Part shown: positions 59,501 to 63,000 of the stretch, piece after piece
Layout of the letters: each line of letters starts with the position of its first letter
How positions within the stretch are numbered: the stretch's first letter is position 1
Source: Tomocerus qinae
Lineage: Eukaryota > Arthropoda > Collembola > Entomobryomorpha > Tomoceridae
Length of the DNA: 64,000 nucleotides
Reading direction: 5' to 3'
Assembly (NCBI GenBank): GCA_020055645.1
Contig: CM034550.1
Coordinates: forward strand, 18,117,001 to 18,181,000
The notes under the pieces: generated by a model
Seen by the model: the letters and a program-made list of their open reading frames with translations, nothing else
Told to the model about the DNA's origin: nothing
The model's database searches: none
Program-made: the position numbers and the translations under genes

Positions 59501-60003
59501 CTCGGAATATTTTGAGGTTTCACATTATAACGTGGGTAGATATATCTTCAAATAATTTCTAGCACTCAACCTCAATCTCCATGCTAGAGATGAAAAGGTG
59601 GAGAAACTCTATCTCTTTGGGGAATCCAATAATTTCTTTTATTCAGCCACATGATCGAATATCGGGTCAGATTTTTACGGCTAAAACCGCATAAAGTCCA
59701 TTTACGATTCTCATTCTACGACGAGATGAAACAACTCGTAAAATTTTACAGTGTCTCCATAAAATCTAGCCGTATACTGCATCTTGTCCGTGCAACTTAA
59801 GTTTTGACTGTCCTGTAGCACTCTAGCTAAAGCTTTAAGCTTATCCTTTGGTGAACATAGTTTTCAATGTATCCTATATTCAATATTCAACCTATACCCA
59901 CAAAAGTATCTAGCAAAATTCCAAGCAATCCAGTGAAAGTAACTAAAGATGTATTACAGAACTGATAAATGCATTTTCCTATTTCTACACAGAATGCTTT
60001 CAT
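11377..60003 (-). CDS. Dscam: Dscam-family cell adhesion receptor, 37 coding exons (whole gene span)
   Basis: This gene encodes a single-pass cell-surface receptor of the Dscam family, which mediates homophilic recognition in neurite self-avoidance and axon guidance. Exons joined in descending order give 6144 nt, 2047 residues. Approximate residue positions are: signal peptide 1-38, Ig1 40-142, Ig2 143-244, Ig3 245-344, Ig4 345-445, Ig5 446-544, Ig6 545-635, Ig7 636-733, Ig8 734-830, Ig9 831-929, FN1 930-1027, FN2 1028-1159, FN3 1160-1265, FN4 1266-1361, Ig10 1362-1445, FN5 1446-1546, FN6 1547-1644, membrane helix 1671-1694, tail 1695-2047. All ten Ig domains keep both disulfide cysteines. 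Every internal boundary is GT/AG and phases match throughout. The Ig5 stretch EQTLQPGPSVSLKC and the tail motif DDICPYATFQL are close to what I recall of insect Dscams. Length fits the family (about 2000 residues). The tail (EYTKV, SQESDN, ISEYDTLGSDSE) points to a Dscam2/3/4-type paralog rather than Dscam1. Exact paralogy is inference. Confidence 0.95.
12190..12376 (-). CDS. Dscam: Dscam exon 36: cytoplasmic tail, Ser-rich
   Basis: The exon encodes DPVITSDHSSSSTDSSPTGG, then a Ser/Lys/Arg-rich run to SSGYSSHTEETSFR. Many candidate phosphorylation sites are present but no domain. It ends in phase 2 at TTTCAG|GTTTGC. The following intron is 605 bp, nothing seen. Confidence 0.93.
13085..13355 (-). 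CDS. Dscam: Dscam exon 35: cytoplasmic tail, conserved acidic segment
   Basis: The exon encodes EPEYTKVRRKGKDFESQESD, then NMASTDSEVKKILTLHMPIS and EYDTLGSDSEGE, followed by a His/Pro/Gln-rich part. I recall similar EYTKV, SQESDN and ISEYDT segments in the non-Dscam1 paralogs, which supports the Dscam2/3/4-like assignment. It ends in phase 1 at TCTG|GTGAGA. The following intron is 708 bp, nothing seen. Confidence 0.95.
13897..13911. repeat. 15-nt palindrome in intron 34
   Basis: Arms CAAGCCT and AGGCTTG flank a single G. Outer CATCG/CGATG (13882-13886 and 13923-13927) could extend the fold. It lies in a GC-rich pocket unlike the surrounding intron. Confidence 0.6.
14082..14290 (-). CDS. Dscam: Dscam exon 34: cytoplasmic tail, PYATF motif
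   Basis: The exon encodes DYIDDICPYATFQLPEKPPG, then later YNVGNIYSGPYHSVQSPGF. The DDICPYATFQL motif is shared by insect Dscam paralogs; the Tyr is a plausible SH2 site. PEKPPGRP is a PxxP segment that could bind SH3 domains such as that of Dock. It ends in phase 0 at CGG|GTAGGC. The following intron is 726 bp with a GC-rich palindrome at 13897-13911. Confidence 0.96.
15152..15325 (-). CDS. Dscam: Dscam exon 33: cytoplasmic tail, part 1
   Basis: The exon encodes GVNGPKTVIGDTPGGLQTLM, then QTQNLRNREEQHYCVVKSSD. It lacks a known domain; it is recognised by matching splice phases and by its place between the membrane exon and the PYATF exon. It ends in phase 1 at GCAG|GTTTGC. The following intron is 861 bp, nothing seen. 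Confidence 0.9.
16426..16587 (-). CDS. Dscam: Dscam exon 32: juxtamembrane stalk and transmembrane helix
   Basis: The exon encodes a Ser/Thr/Gly-rich stalk (DSEVSQNDETTSSSQ), then a hydrophobic helix starting SLLIVLPIILSLLTVTGVIA and ending FVCYV. The stop-transfer sequence RRKR follows. Type I topology follows from this order. It ends in phase 1 at AAAC|GTGAGT. The following intron is 1100 bp. A minus-strand frame at 15864-16130 inside it has a short hydrophobic run but no start codon or splice fit. Confidence 0.97.
16588..19128 (-). other. intron 31 (2541 bp) before the membrane exon
   Basis: Dscam1 has two alternative membrane exons at this point. I see no second hydrophobic exon here. 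A 13-bp match to the arm of the 57141-57237 hairpin occurs at 17191-17203 and is probably chance. Confidence 0.6.
19129..19258 (-). CDS. Dscam: Dscam exon 31: FN6 C-half
   Basis: The exon encodes GETKHYTITGLHSSTKYDVR, then VTAGNNAGNSIARLEYLTAP. The family motif is (L.P.T.Y.(L/V)R(I/V)TA.N.AG....(E/A).Y.(F/L)(A/T)T). It ends in phase 1 at AACG|GTATGC. Confidence 0.95.
19378..19541 (-). CDS. Dscam: Dscam exon 30: FN6 N-half
   Basis: The exon encodes VPSAPKTQDILHGNHSSITI, then KLDLWNEMGCPILRYFVEYK. The family motif is (W.(D/E).GCP...F.(V/I)E.(K/R)). It ends in phase 0 at CTCAGT|GTAAGA. The following intron is 119 bp. Confidence 0.95.
20178..20363 (-). CDS. Dscam: Dscam exon 29: FN5 C-half
   Basis: The exon encodes GYVMNYKREGGDWEEYEVGP, then LQGLACGSKYQVYIKAFNKI and GHGLPSDILSGNTKGN. 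The Dscam FN5 motif is (Y.L.YK.E.G.WE...V; L..L.CG..YQ.Y..(A/G)FN.IG.G..SDI...TKG). It ends in phase 1. The following intron is 636 bp, nothing seen. Confidence 0.97.
21298..21517 (-). CDS. Dscam: Dscam exon 28: Ig10 C-half and FN5 N-half
   Basis: The exon encodes VNSIGTLTIREVTPADGGNY, then SCFSSNSHGSDSIVYYVKVQ (end of Ig10), then VPPQAPVLQITETSYEALRL and SWSAFDNGGSPIKG (FN5). Fusion of the Ig10 end with the FN5 start is as in other Dscams. It ends in phase 1 at AAAG|GTTCGT. The following intron is 934 bp, nothing seen. Confidence 0.96.
21518..23417 (-). other. intron 27 (1900 bp) within Ig10
   Basis: AT-rich intron. A somewhat C-rich patch near 22200-22340 has no coding or repeat structure that I can support. 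Confidence 0.6.
23418..23566 (-). CDS. Dscam: Dscam exon 27: Ig10 N-half
   Basis: The exon encodes VPSKIASFSQTVEVAWKKDV, then VLLCDSVGLPEPNILWKFNG. The family motif is (VPAKIASF........(K/R).D..(L/M).C..VG.P.P...WK). It ends in phase 0 at GAT|GTAAGA. Confidence 0.96.
23567..25877 (-). other. intron 26 (2311 bp) between FN4 and Ig10
   Basis: AT-rich intron. A hydrophobic open frame at 24818-25039 (minus) lacks family features. Nothing else recognised. Confidence 0.6.
25878..26025 (-). CDS. Dscam: Dscam exon 26: FN4 C-half
   Basis: The exon encodes EKKVLQSHEWSWEAMGLKEN, then QLYEFWVSASTKVGEGGPTG. The family motif is (L.....YEFWV.AST..GEG). It ends in phase 1 at AAAG|GTGAGC. Confidence 0.96.
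26357..26496 (-). CDS. Dscam: Dscam exon 25: FN4 N-half
   Basis: The exon encodes VPSSPANIKALVSSKRSILV, then SWLPPAEPNGRIEKYTVYMK. The family motif is (VP.AP..VKALV....I.VSW.PP..PNG.I..YTVY.K). It ends in phase 0 at ATG|GTAAAG. The following intron is 331 bp. Confidence 0.96.
26497..27545 (-). other. intron 24 (1049 bp) between FN3 and FN4
   Basis: AT-rich intron, nothing recognised. Confidence 0.6.
27546..27863 (-). CDS. Dscam: Dscam exon 24: complete FN3
   Basis: The whole third fibronectin domain sits in one 318-nt exon. It encodes VPSMSPEKIVCVATSSQSLQ, then VTWEDPPLESRNGVIQGYRV, and later VHGLKRWTNYSISILAFTSA. The match is to the Dscam pattern (PPLES.NGVI..YKV; L.GL.KYTNY...VLA.T..GDG). 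It ends in phase 1. Confidence 0.97.
28163..28301 (-). CDS. Dscam: Dscam exon 23: FN2 C-half
   Basis: The exon encodes IGIDFGGEAVIDNLRKFARY, then ALLVQAFNAKGTGPASNPAI. The family motif is L.NL.KFT.Y.VVVQA(F/Y)N..G.GP.S. It ends in phase 1 at GACG|GTAAAC. The following intron is 299 bp. Confidence 0.95.
29123..29541 (-). CDS. Dscam: Dscam exon 22: FN1 C-half fused with FN2 N-half
   Basis: This is the longest coding exon (419 nt). The acceptor TATAG precedes AGACGTGG; the alternative AG two bases further would cause a frameshift. It encodes VVDGLSPSTTYHLRVLAQNG, then MGFSPPSEVIQVTTAEEAPE (end of FN1), then LKVRWNPPERHLWHGNILGY (FN2). The FN2 part carries a segment from about LSLALSVDTGIHGENTTPHF to GDMHG that is longer than the loop I recall in insect Dscams. 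The exon ends in phase 0 at GAG|GTAATT. The following intron is 821 bp, nothing seen. Confidence 0.95.
29542..31207 (-). other. intron 21 (1666 bp) within FN1
   Basis: AT-rich intron with nothing recognised. Open frames at 29843-30070 (minus) and 30747-31040 (plus) have no family signature. Confidence 0.6.
31208..31339 (-). CDS. Dscam: Dscam exon 21: FN1 N-half
   Basis: The exon encodes EPPEQPVNLRLLEQQSRSVQ, then ISWLESFNGNSPLINFIIQY. The Dscam FN1 motif is VPE.P..L.VLD..GRSV.LSW...(Y/F)(D/N)GNSP...Y.I.(Y/F)K. It ends in phase 1 at TCAG|GTTTGT. Confidence 0.96.
31667..31888 (+). pseudogene. possible gene remnant upstream of the F-box gene
   Basis: An open stretch reads AKGIRKNTYVDYAKSLRECL, then LTTPATLTM. 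A GTAATG donor-like site follows at about 31756, then TTTATTGTAG and a short continuation RVPNRNLLSNLYSNTNF to a stop near 31886. The upstream end runs into an in-frame stop, while another frame remains open. This suggests a decayed exon pair or chance. I do not recognise a family. Confidence 0.2.
32060..34066 (+). CDS. F-box protein with weak leucine-rich repeats, 3 exons, nested in Dscam intron
   Basis: The exons are 32060-32101, 32221-32425 and 32526-34066, with introns of 119 and 100 bp. They join to 1788 nt, 595 residues. ATG lies in the strong context GCACCATGG. The F-box at about residues 10-45 reads VPIRIFKKIAEHLDSKSLLN, then CRLTCSTLKAHID, with the usual Pro, Ile/Leu pattern and LL.CR.(V/T)C core that binds Skp1 in SCF ubiquitin ligases. 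Downstream segments such as LEHLYLAKGFELEGD, LEEVYLFN, LKALVLGNVVVN and LDTLVVMNMNSFN are spaced like degenerate leucine-rich repeats, probably the substrate-binding part. A polyadenylation signal follows 44 nt after the stop. The frame is intact, so the gene may be active. It lies antisense to Dscam. The SCF role is inferred from the F-box, and the substrate is unknown. Such F-box/LRR genes are typically numerous in some arthropods. Confidence 0.87.
34110..34115 (+). other. polyadenylation signal AATAAA of the F-box gene
   Basis: AATAAA lies 44 nt after the F-box stop codon, the usual placement for a short 3' UTR. Confidence 0.6.
35282..35430 (-). CDS. Dscam: Dscam exon 20: Ig9 C-half
   Basis: The exon encodes YTVRQQNLDDGVMSELLVSD, then VGRGDSGSYNCRATNSFGTD. 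The family motif is Y.I......GV.S.L.I......DS..(F/Y).C.A.N.FG.D. It ends in phase 1 at CAAG|GTAAGT. Confidence 0.96.
35718..35865 (-). CDS. Dscam: Dscam exon 19: Ig9 N-half
   Basis: The exon encodes APAQFADRDQQISVRSGEKA, then ILQCRAKGDLPIEIQWSNKH. The family motif is P..F......RRGE.A.LQC.AKG..PI.I.W. It ends in phase 2 (AG|G, Arg). The following intron is 287 bp. Confidence 0.95.
35866..38427 (-). other. intron 18 (2562 bp) between Ig8 and Ig9
   Basis: AT-rich intron. Short open frames on both strands (for example 36274-36474 minus, 37544-37768 plus) show no recognisable domain. I see no repeat or RNA gene. Confidence 0.6.
38428..38598 (-). CDS. Dscam: Dscam exon 18: Ig8 C-half
   Basis: The exon encodes TQPGEYKDL, then NGSIRFEEIKKSDEGMYLCE and ARNGVGSGLSKVVFLKVN. 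The family motif is PGEYKDL...L....I.K..EG.YLCEA.NGIGSGLS. It ends in phase 1 at AATG|GTAAGA. Confidence 0.96.
39581..39700 (-). CDS. Dscam: Dscam exon 17: Ig8 N-half
   Basis: The exon encodes VPPKWTLEPRDINVSAGQSI, then ALHCQAEGHPTPSIVWKRAT. This is the typical Dscam Ig8 start (VPPRW.LEP.D). It ends in phase 1 at ACGG|GTAATA. The following intron is 982 bp, nothing seen. Confidence 0.96.
40195..40336 (-). CDS. Dscam: Dscam exon 16: Ig7 C-half
   Basis: The exon encodes GVTTREPDEYSSTLVIESLS, then SSHNGQYTCIAENSAGKEHH. The family motif is Y.S.L.IE.LS..HNG.Y.C.A.N.A. It ends in phase 1. The following intron is 494 bp, nothing seen. Confidence 0.96.
40453..40604 (-). CDS. Dscam: Dscam exon 15: Ig7 N-half (single copy)
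   Basis: The exon encodes VPPKIMPFQFMNQLLREGMR, then AAVSCQVLEGDRPIDFVWEF. This is the position of Dscam1 variable exon 9 and of the Dscam2 A/B pair. The introns on either side are 129 bp (40605-40733) and 116 bp (40337-40452), too short to hold another roughly 150-nt exon with its own splice sites. It ends in phase 0 at CCACAT|GTAAGA. Confidence 0.95.
40734..40895 (-). CDS. Dscam: Dscam exon 14: Ig6 C-half
   Basis: The exon encodes GSLLPVNRMQRVYPNGTLII, then EHIQKGTDEGIYTCQAKNRV. The Dscam motif is LP.N..Q.V.PNGTL.I..V....D.G.YTC. It ends in phase 1 at ATTG|GTAAGT. Confidence 0.95.
41188..41298 (-). CDS. Dscam: Dscam exon 13: Ig6 N-half
   Basis: The exon encodes GPPFIRSIPPIKAVAGKHLQ, then IQCPVSGYPIENIAWERG. 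The family motif is (IC)P.(A/S)GYPI..I.WER. It ends in phase 1 at AGAG|GTGAGT. The following intron is 292 bp. Confidence 0.96.
42054..42205 (-). CDS. Dscam: Dscam exon 12: Ig5 C-half
   Basis: The exon encodes RFLVGQYVTIHDNVISHVNI, then TNVRDEDGGLFTCQAKNAMG. This matches the Dscam pattern VGQYVT..GDVIS.VNI..V...DGG.Y.C.A.N. It ends in phase 1. The following intron is 755 bp, nothing seen. Confidence 0.97.
42887..43031 (-). CDS. Dscam: Dscam exon 11: Ig5 N-half
   Basis: The exon encodes ILPELVYRFSEQTLQPGPSV, then SLKCTAVGNPPPQFQWTLDG. The run (E.T..PGPSV.LKC.A.GNP.P...W.LDG) is one of the most conserved in arthropod Dscams. It ends in phase 2 after GAACG. The following intron is 681 bp, nothing seen. 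Confidence 0.97.
43471..43598 (-). CDS. Dscam: Dscam exon 10: Ig4 C-half
   Basis: The exon encodes YVISPRDTLLVASVHPEDAG, then MYQCFAHNNLYSAQDSAQLR. This corresponds to the Dscam Ig4 end (G.YQCF..N...SA..SA.L.LG). It ends in phase 1 at GGCT|GTAAGG. The following intron is 439 bp, nothing seen. Confidence 0.95.
43960..44134 (-). CDS. Dscam: Dscam exon 9: Ig4 N-half
   Basis: The acceptor TTTTCTACAG precedes VPLRVQVSPNTQVVDVGRGA, then TFRCLVSGSPVDSIEWYKDG. This holds the first Ig4 cysteine and core tryptophan. It ends in phase 2 (AG|G, Arg). The following intron is 361 bp of very AT-rich sequence. Confidence 0.95.
44135..45907 (-). other. intron 8 (1773 bp) between Ig3 and Ig4
   Basis: AT-rich intron sequence. 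I see no exon, repeat or RNA gene in it. Confidence 0.6.
45908..46086 (-). CDS. Dscam: Dscam exon 8: Ig3 C-half
   Basis: The exon opens with the core WFRERDG and encodes LGPILLTQVRADDSGTYVCR, then VNNSISHEAARIKLNVY. This is the second Ig3 cysteine in the usual D.G.Y.C context. It ends in phase 1 at TATG|GTGAGT. Confidence 0.95.
46087..48338 (-). other. intron 7 (2252 bp) within Ig3
   Basis: It holds a hairpin at 46608-46650. A purine-rich stretch at 47507-47758, open on the plus strand for 83 codons, encodes a low-complexity Arg/Lys-rich peptide that looks spurious. Confidence 0.65.
46608..46650. repeat. inverted repeat (hairpin, 14-bp perfect core)
   Basis: The arms TTGAATGTATACTA (46612-46625) and their exact inverse (46633-46646) flank a 7-nt loop. 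The stem extends by about four more pairs including one G-U. This is seen directly; no function is known. Confidence 0.75.
48339..48459 (-). CDS. Dscam: Dscam exon 7: Ig3 N-half (single copy)
   Basis: The acceptor TTTTTTCAG leads into AESTEPVHLSVPKQTVIKVK, then AGEDIYLPCLAQGIPPPIYS. The donor splits the Ser codon (TC|G) before the core Trp. This is the position of the Dscam1 variable exon 6, but only one version is visible. Confidence 0.93.
48460..54462 (-). other. intron 6 (6003 bp) between Ig2 and Ig3
   Basis: This is the longest intron and the one that in Dscam1 precedes the exon-6 array. I found no second exon with the Ig3 N-half pattern (C..QG.PPP..SW) on the minus strand. It holds a minisatellite at 49831-50060 and three coding-like islands on the plus strand (50403-50612, 51031-51200, 51331-51453) with no coherent gene model. 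Confidence 0.7.
49831..50060. repeat. minisatellite, 20-bp unit, about 11.5 copies
   Basis: The consensus unit is TTGTTTAAATTGGTCTAAGT. The three copies at 49891-49950 are identical; the others differ by a few bases, and one copy (49971-49991) is 21 bp. Each unit is itself two related 10-mers around GTYTAAR, so A/T tracts recur about every 10 bp. The array lies in Dscam intron 6. Confidence 0.97.
54463..54606 (-). CDS. Dscam: Dscam exon 6: Ig2 C-half
   Basis: The exon encodes GKYSMLPNGDLYVLNVDASD, then GYKTFACRTSHKLTNEAK. The Dscam signature is GKY..LP.GEL.I..V...DGYK.Y.CRT.H.LTGE. It contains the second Ig2 cysteine and ends in phase 1 at AAAG|GTGAGC. Confidence 0.96.
54772..54863 (-). CDS. 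Dscam: Dscam exon 5: Ig2 N-half, second part
   Basis: This 92-nt exon follows the acceptor GACGAATAG. It completes Arg, then reads CTVPEQLRDFVSVTSWVQDS, with the first Ig2 cysteine and core tryptophan. This corresponds to the Dscam C.IPSFV.DFV.V.SW motif. It ends in phase 1 at ACGG|GTAATT. Together with exon 4 it totals 162 nt. The following intron is 165 bp. Confidence 0.92.
54864..56251 (-). other. intron 4 (1388 bp) splitting the Ig2 N-half
   Basis: This intron interrupts the segment that corresponds to Dscam1 variable exon 4. I see no second copy of either flanking exon inside it. Confidence 0.7.
56252..56321 (-). CDS. Dscam: Dscam exon 4: Ig2 start (first part of split N-half)
   Basis: This 70-nt exon encodes VSDTAYEIENRDVNILRGN, then IAVLR, matching the Dscam Ig2 opening (YE..VN.E.VIRGN.AVLKC). 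It ends in phase 2 inside the Arg codon just before the first Ig2 cysteine. It is too short to stand out as an ORF and was recognised from the family pattern and phase. Confidence 0.9.
56753..56891 (-). CDS. Dscam: Dscam exon 3: Ig1 C-half
   Basis: The exon encodes VDEEGNLLFSPFEPEKYRAE, then VHATSYRCRASNPIGSIIS, closely matching the Dscam pattern FPPF..EDYRQEVHA..Y.C.ARN..GSIIS. It contains the second Ig1 cysteine. It ends in phase 1 after RMRA. The following intron is 431 bp, nothing seen. Confidence 0.95.
56892..58859 (-). other. intron 2 (1968 bp) within Ig1
   Basis: This intron separates the two Ig1 halves. It holds the long hairpin at 57141-57237 and a short GTGGTC/GACCAC palindrome near 57742-57755. 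Plus-strand open frames around 57527-58112 look like chance. Confidence 0.7.
57141..57237. repeat. long near-perfect hairpin (MITE-like or pre-miRNA-like)
   Basis: The inner arms GTAAAATTTTAGA (57175-57187) and their exact inverse (57198-57210) flank a 10-nt loop. One mismatch out, a 7-bp block CAAGGTA pairs. After a short unpaired stretch the outer ends ACAATTTATAATG and CATTATAATTGT also pair. The whole fold spans about 97 nt. Both arms are AT-rich. It could be a miniature inverted-repeat element or a small-RNA precursor. The sequence does not decide between them. Confidence 0.7.
58860..59041 (-). CDS. Dscam: Dscam exon 2: Ig1 N-half
   Basis: The acceptor TTTGACAG precedes CTGAAGC. The exon encodes GPRFLEEWPSLYSYSS, then GGKILCRAHGQPKPTTQW, which is the first Ig1 cysteine and core tryptophan. 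It ends in phase 0 at GAG|GTAAGT. Confidence 0.93.
59898..60003 (-). CDS. Dscam: Dscam candidate exon 1: start codon and signal peptide
   Basis: ATG at 60003-60001 lies in the favourable context CAAATG. It opens a frame of 35 codons plus one base, ending at a GTGG|GTATAG donor. The phase-1 end joins the next exon to give Ala. The peptide has a long N-region with Lys2 and Lys10, a hydrophobic core LVTFTGLLGILLDTFV, and then AEA, a typical signal-peptidase site just before Ig1. An in-frame ATG further upstream at 60075-60073 would give a longer, also hydrophobic start. The placement is inferred from fit: correct phase, suitable hydrophobicity and a nearby position. The following intron is 856 bp with nothing notable. 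Confidence 0.65.
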
Positions 60004-63000
60004 TTGAAATATCACAGTAGCTTGTATAAATAATACATAGATTATCCCATATACATATAACGTAAGCAAATACATGCATTACATTTTTGTGCTGGTGGAA
60101 TAGAAAATTTCTAGCAGTCATCTCAGATGTCTGTCTCTCTTCAGTCTATTTTTCATGTATTCCATTGGGATAGTCTGAAAGTTGGAAGTCCACGGCACAA
60201 CAATGCGAGTATTACATAATGGAAATGGCTGTGCTCAGCAAGAACAAATTCTAGAGAGTGGATGGAGTGCTTATCAGTATAATTTATTTGTGTTAGTATA
60301 GTTATACATGGTACTTACATATGTACATGAGTACATTTATGTGTTCAGAGGAAAAAGGAAATGAACTACACTGGAGTTTAATAGATGCGTGCAGTGGAAA
60401 GGTGACTTTATTCTAGTGAATGGGACGCACTCTTTTCACAGCTTTATACTATATTATTTTTCTTATATACTATCTCTAGGCACGATCTATTTATATATTC
60501 GTAAACATAATAAAATATACAGATAGTGCACTACTGCTTTGCTTTGAGTTAGGGTAAGGTATACACAGTAGAGATAATTTAAGTAGCAAGAGTCTACAAA
60601 GGAAAAGGAAATGTCAAACAATAAATCTTGATAAGAGTTGCATATGAAATAAGGAAGAACATGCGAGGGACAAGGAGTTGAGCCAACGCAACCAGAGCTG
60701 GTAGGCATCTTTAATAAAATACAATATGCAGATGAACAAAAAGAGTAAGAGATTCATCTTTTTTTCTCTTTATCAACCAAAGACTCCTCTCCAGACAAGA
60801 AGGATAGAGTTACTAATGTAGTCAATTCAGCATTGTTCCATATGCATTTTCTCTCTTTTATACACAAGTCATCCGACTCTGAGCATTCGAGCATTAAGGA
60901 AATAGGAAAAGGGCAAAGGAACTTCAAGATGAGTTTATTATAACTCAGATGTGACTGTCAACCAATGATAAACTCTTTCTTGCTCCGAAACCTCAAAATG
61001 TAGCTTAACTTGTGTTGCATCTACTTACAGGAAGACTAAACAGATAAGGATAATATTTATGGTATATTTATTGGATATAAATACCACAGCATAAATTGTG
61101 GCCAAAGTTGTCAAGAAATTGTTTCCATTTTCATTTCATTCTTTTTGCACTGATTCTCCTTACATTTTTAACACCATCCGAACCCCAACGAACTGTAAAA
61201 AACTTTTTGACCTCAACCATGGATCTTCGAAACTATCGGAGCATTTCTTATACTTTATTTCGTCATCAAATAAATAAACTGCAGTTCATTTTTCAATTCT
61301 GAAATCTTGATTATGAGAAAGATGTTTCCTATTTCATTACTTTTACAGCTTTCCTCAATTACAATTCTTAAACAACGTGTAGTTAATGTAGGTCGTCCAG
61401 CAATTAGCCAAAAACCAGTTTCCGTACCGTCCTTAACATTTATAAGCAATAAAATAATTTCAATATTTCGTATCTATCAGGTTTATTAATTTTCTTTTCA
61501 CTTAGTGATTATTTTCAAATGTATTTATTTGTACTACAGCCAAATAAGGGTAGTTCAAAGAAAAATTAATTATTTTCTATATAATATTTATAGAAAATTG
61601 ACTATTGACCGAACAGACGGTTTTACCCAGAATTTGACTCAGATCATAGGCTTCAGTTATGCCCTATTGTCTCCAGTTACAGTTTGCCCTGTTGAAAGCT
61701 GAATATAATAGAAAAACTGAGCAATTACACAAGAATGCAGATATCTAGTTAGTGCAGGAAAAAGCGACTATAGAACAGTTCGTACAATGAGGCAGTAGCA
61801 TTTCCCAGAACATCATCAAATTAGCCAACGGATGAAAATGAGAGTCTTCATTTCACCAAGCGAATGAAAAACAATTCTCGGAATGAAAGAACAATAGAAG
61901 ATAATATGTGAATTCATCCCTAAGTTTCATTTTTATGAAGAGAATGAAAAATAATTAGGACTCGTCCTTAGAGACGTAAACTGTCTATATAAAAATCCTT
62001 AGGTATAGCAAGGAGATAGGTAGCTTTCATTTTGACAAATGCTGCTCTGTTGCAATAGTCTACTAGTAAATTTGACACATCGTTAGTTAGTTTAATTCGG
62101 CTCCATGAACATGTTAGTACATGATAGGCTTGTTAGTGAAAAGTAAAAAAAACAACTTCCTAGCTCGCTATCTATGTACCAATCTAATAATACTGGGGCA
62201 CGATATCCTTTCGAGAGTAGGTACATAGAATTCGAGTCAAAACATAGAACTTTGGTTTGTATCGTGAATTCTGTACGAATGGAGGCCATATTGTGTACTG
62301 TGTATGTATGGCTACTAATAGATGGGTATATAGCTTTGAGCGTTTCCAGGACGGAAATGCTATATGTAGAGGAAGGCTAAAGGGAATTGTGGAGATGCAC
62401 AGAATAACGCCGAAAAGAGATGAAATACAAATAGAATGAGTTTTATGTAGTCTCCATATGAGTTGCAATTTCTAATTCATGTTCTTGTTAGTTATTAAGT
62501 GTCTCTCGCCTGGCGTTCATTACTCCGTGTCGAAGCGAGAAAAGAGACTAAAAATAATTAACTTTAGCTCCATCACAATACATTGTTCGCTTGGAGAAAG
62601 CACAAGTAACTGTAGCAGTAATTCTCCAGAATCGATAAGAAATCTAATTTGACATTTTCCCTTTCTACGGATGGTCATAAAGAAAATTCCCAGTTAATCC
62701 CCTGTCTTGCTCCGTTGGAAATAGTAGAATGTACGGTATGTAGCAGCGTTTAGGCGCTTTTCGACAAAGCCTTCTTAACTTATTGTTAGTCAACTACTAT
62801 TTCGGTATGCTACGAGAACTATCTACAGTACACACCCATAGTTATATATATTGCTCCATAAATAGGAGTACGGGAGCAATATATTTACTCTTTGCAATAA
62901 ATTGAGCTAACTAAGTCACTGAAAATCAAAGTTAATGTTTGTAGTGAAGGGGGATGTGGTATTTCGGTTTCGTCTGCCTTGACTTACCATCATTTGTACC

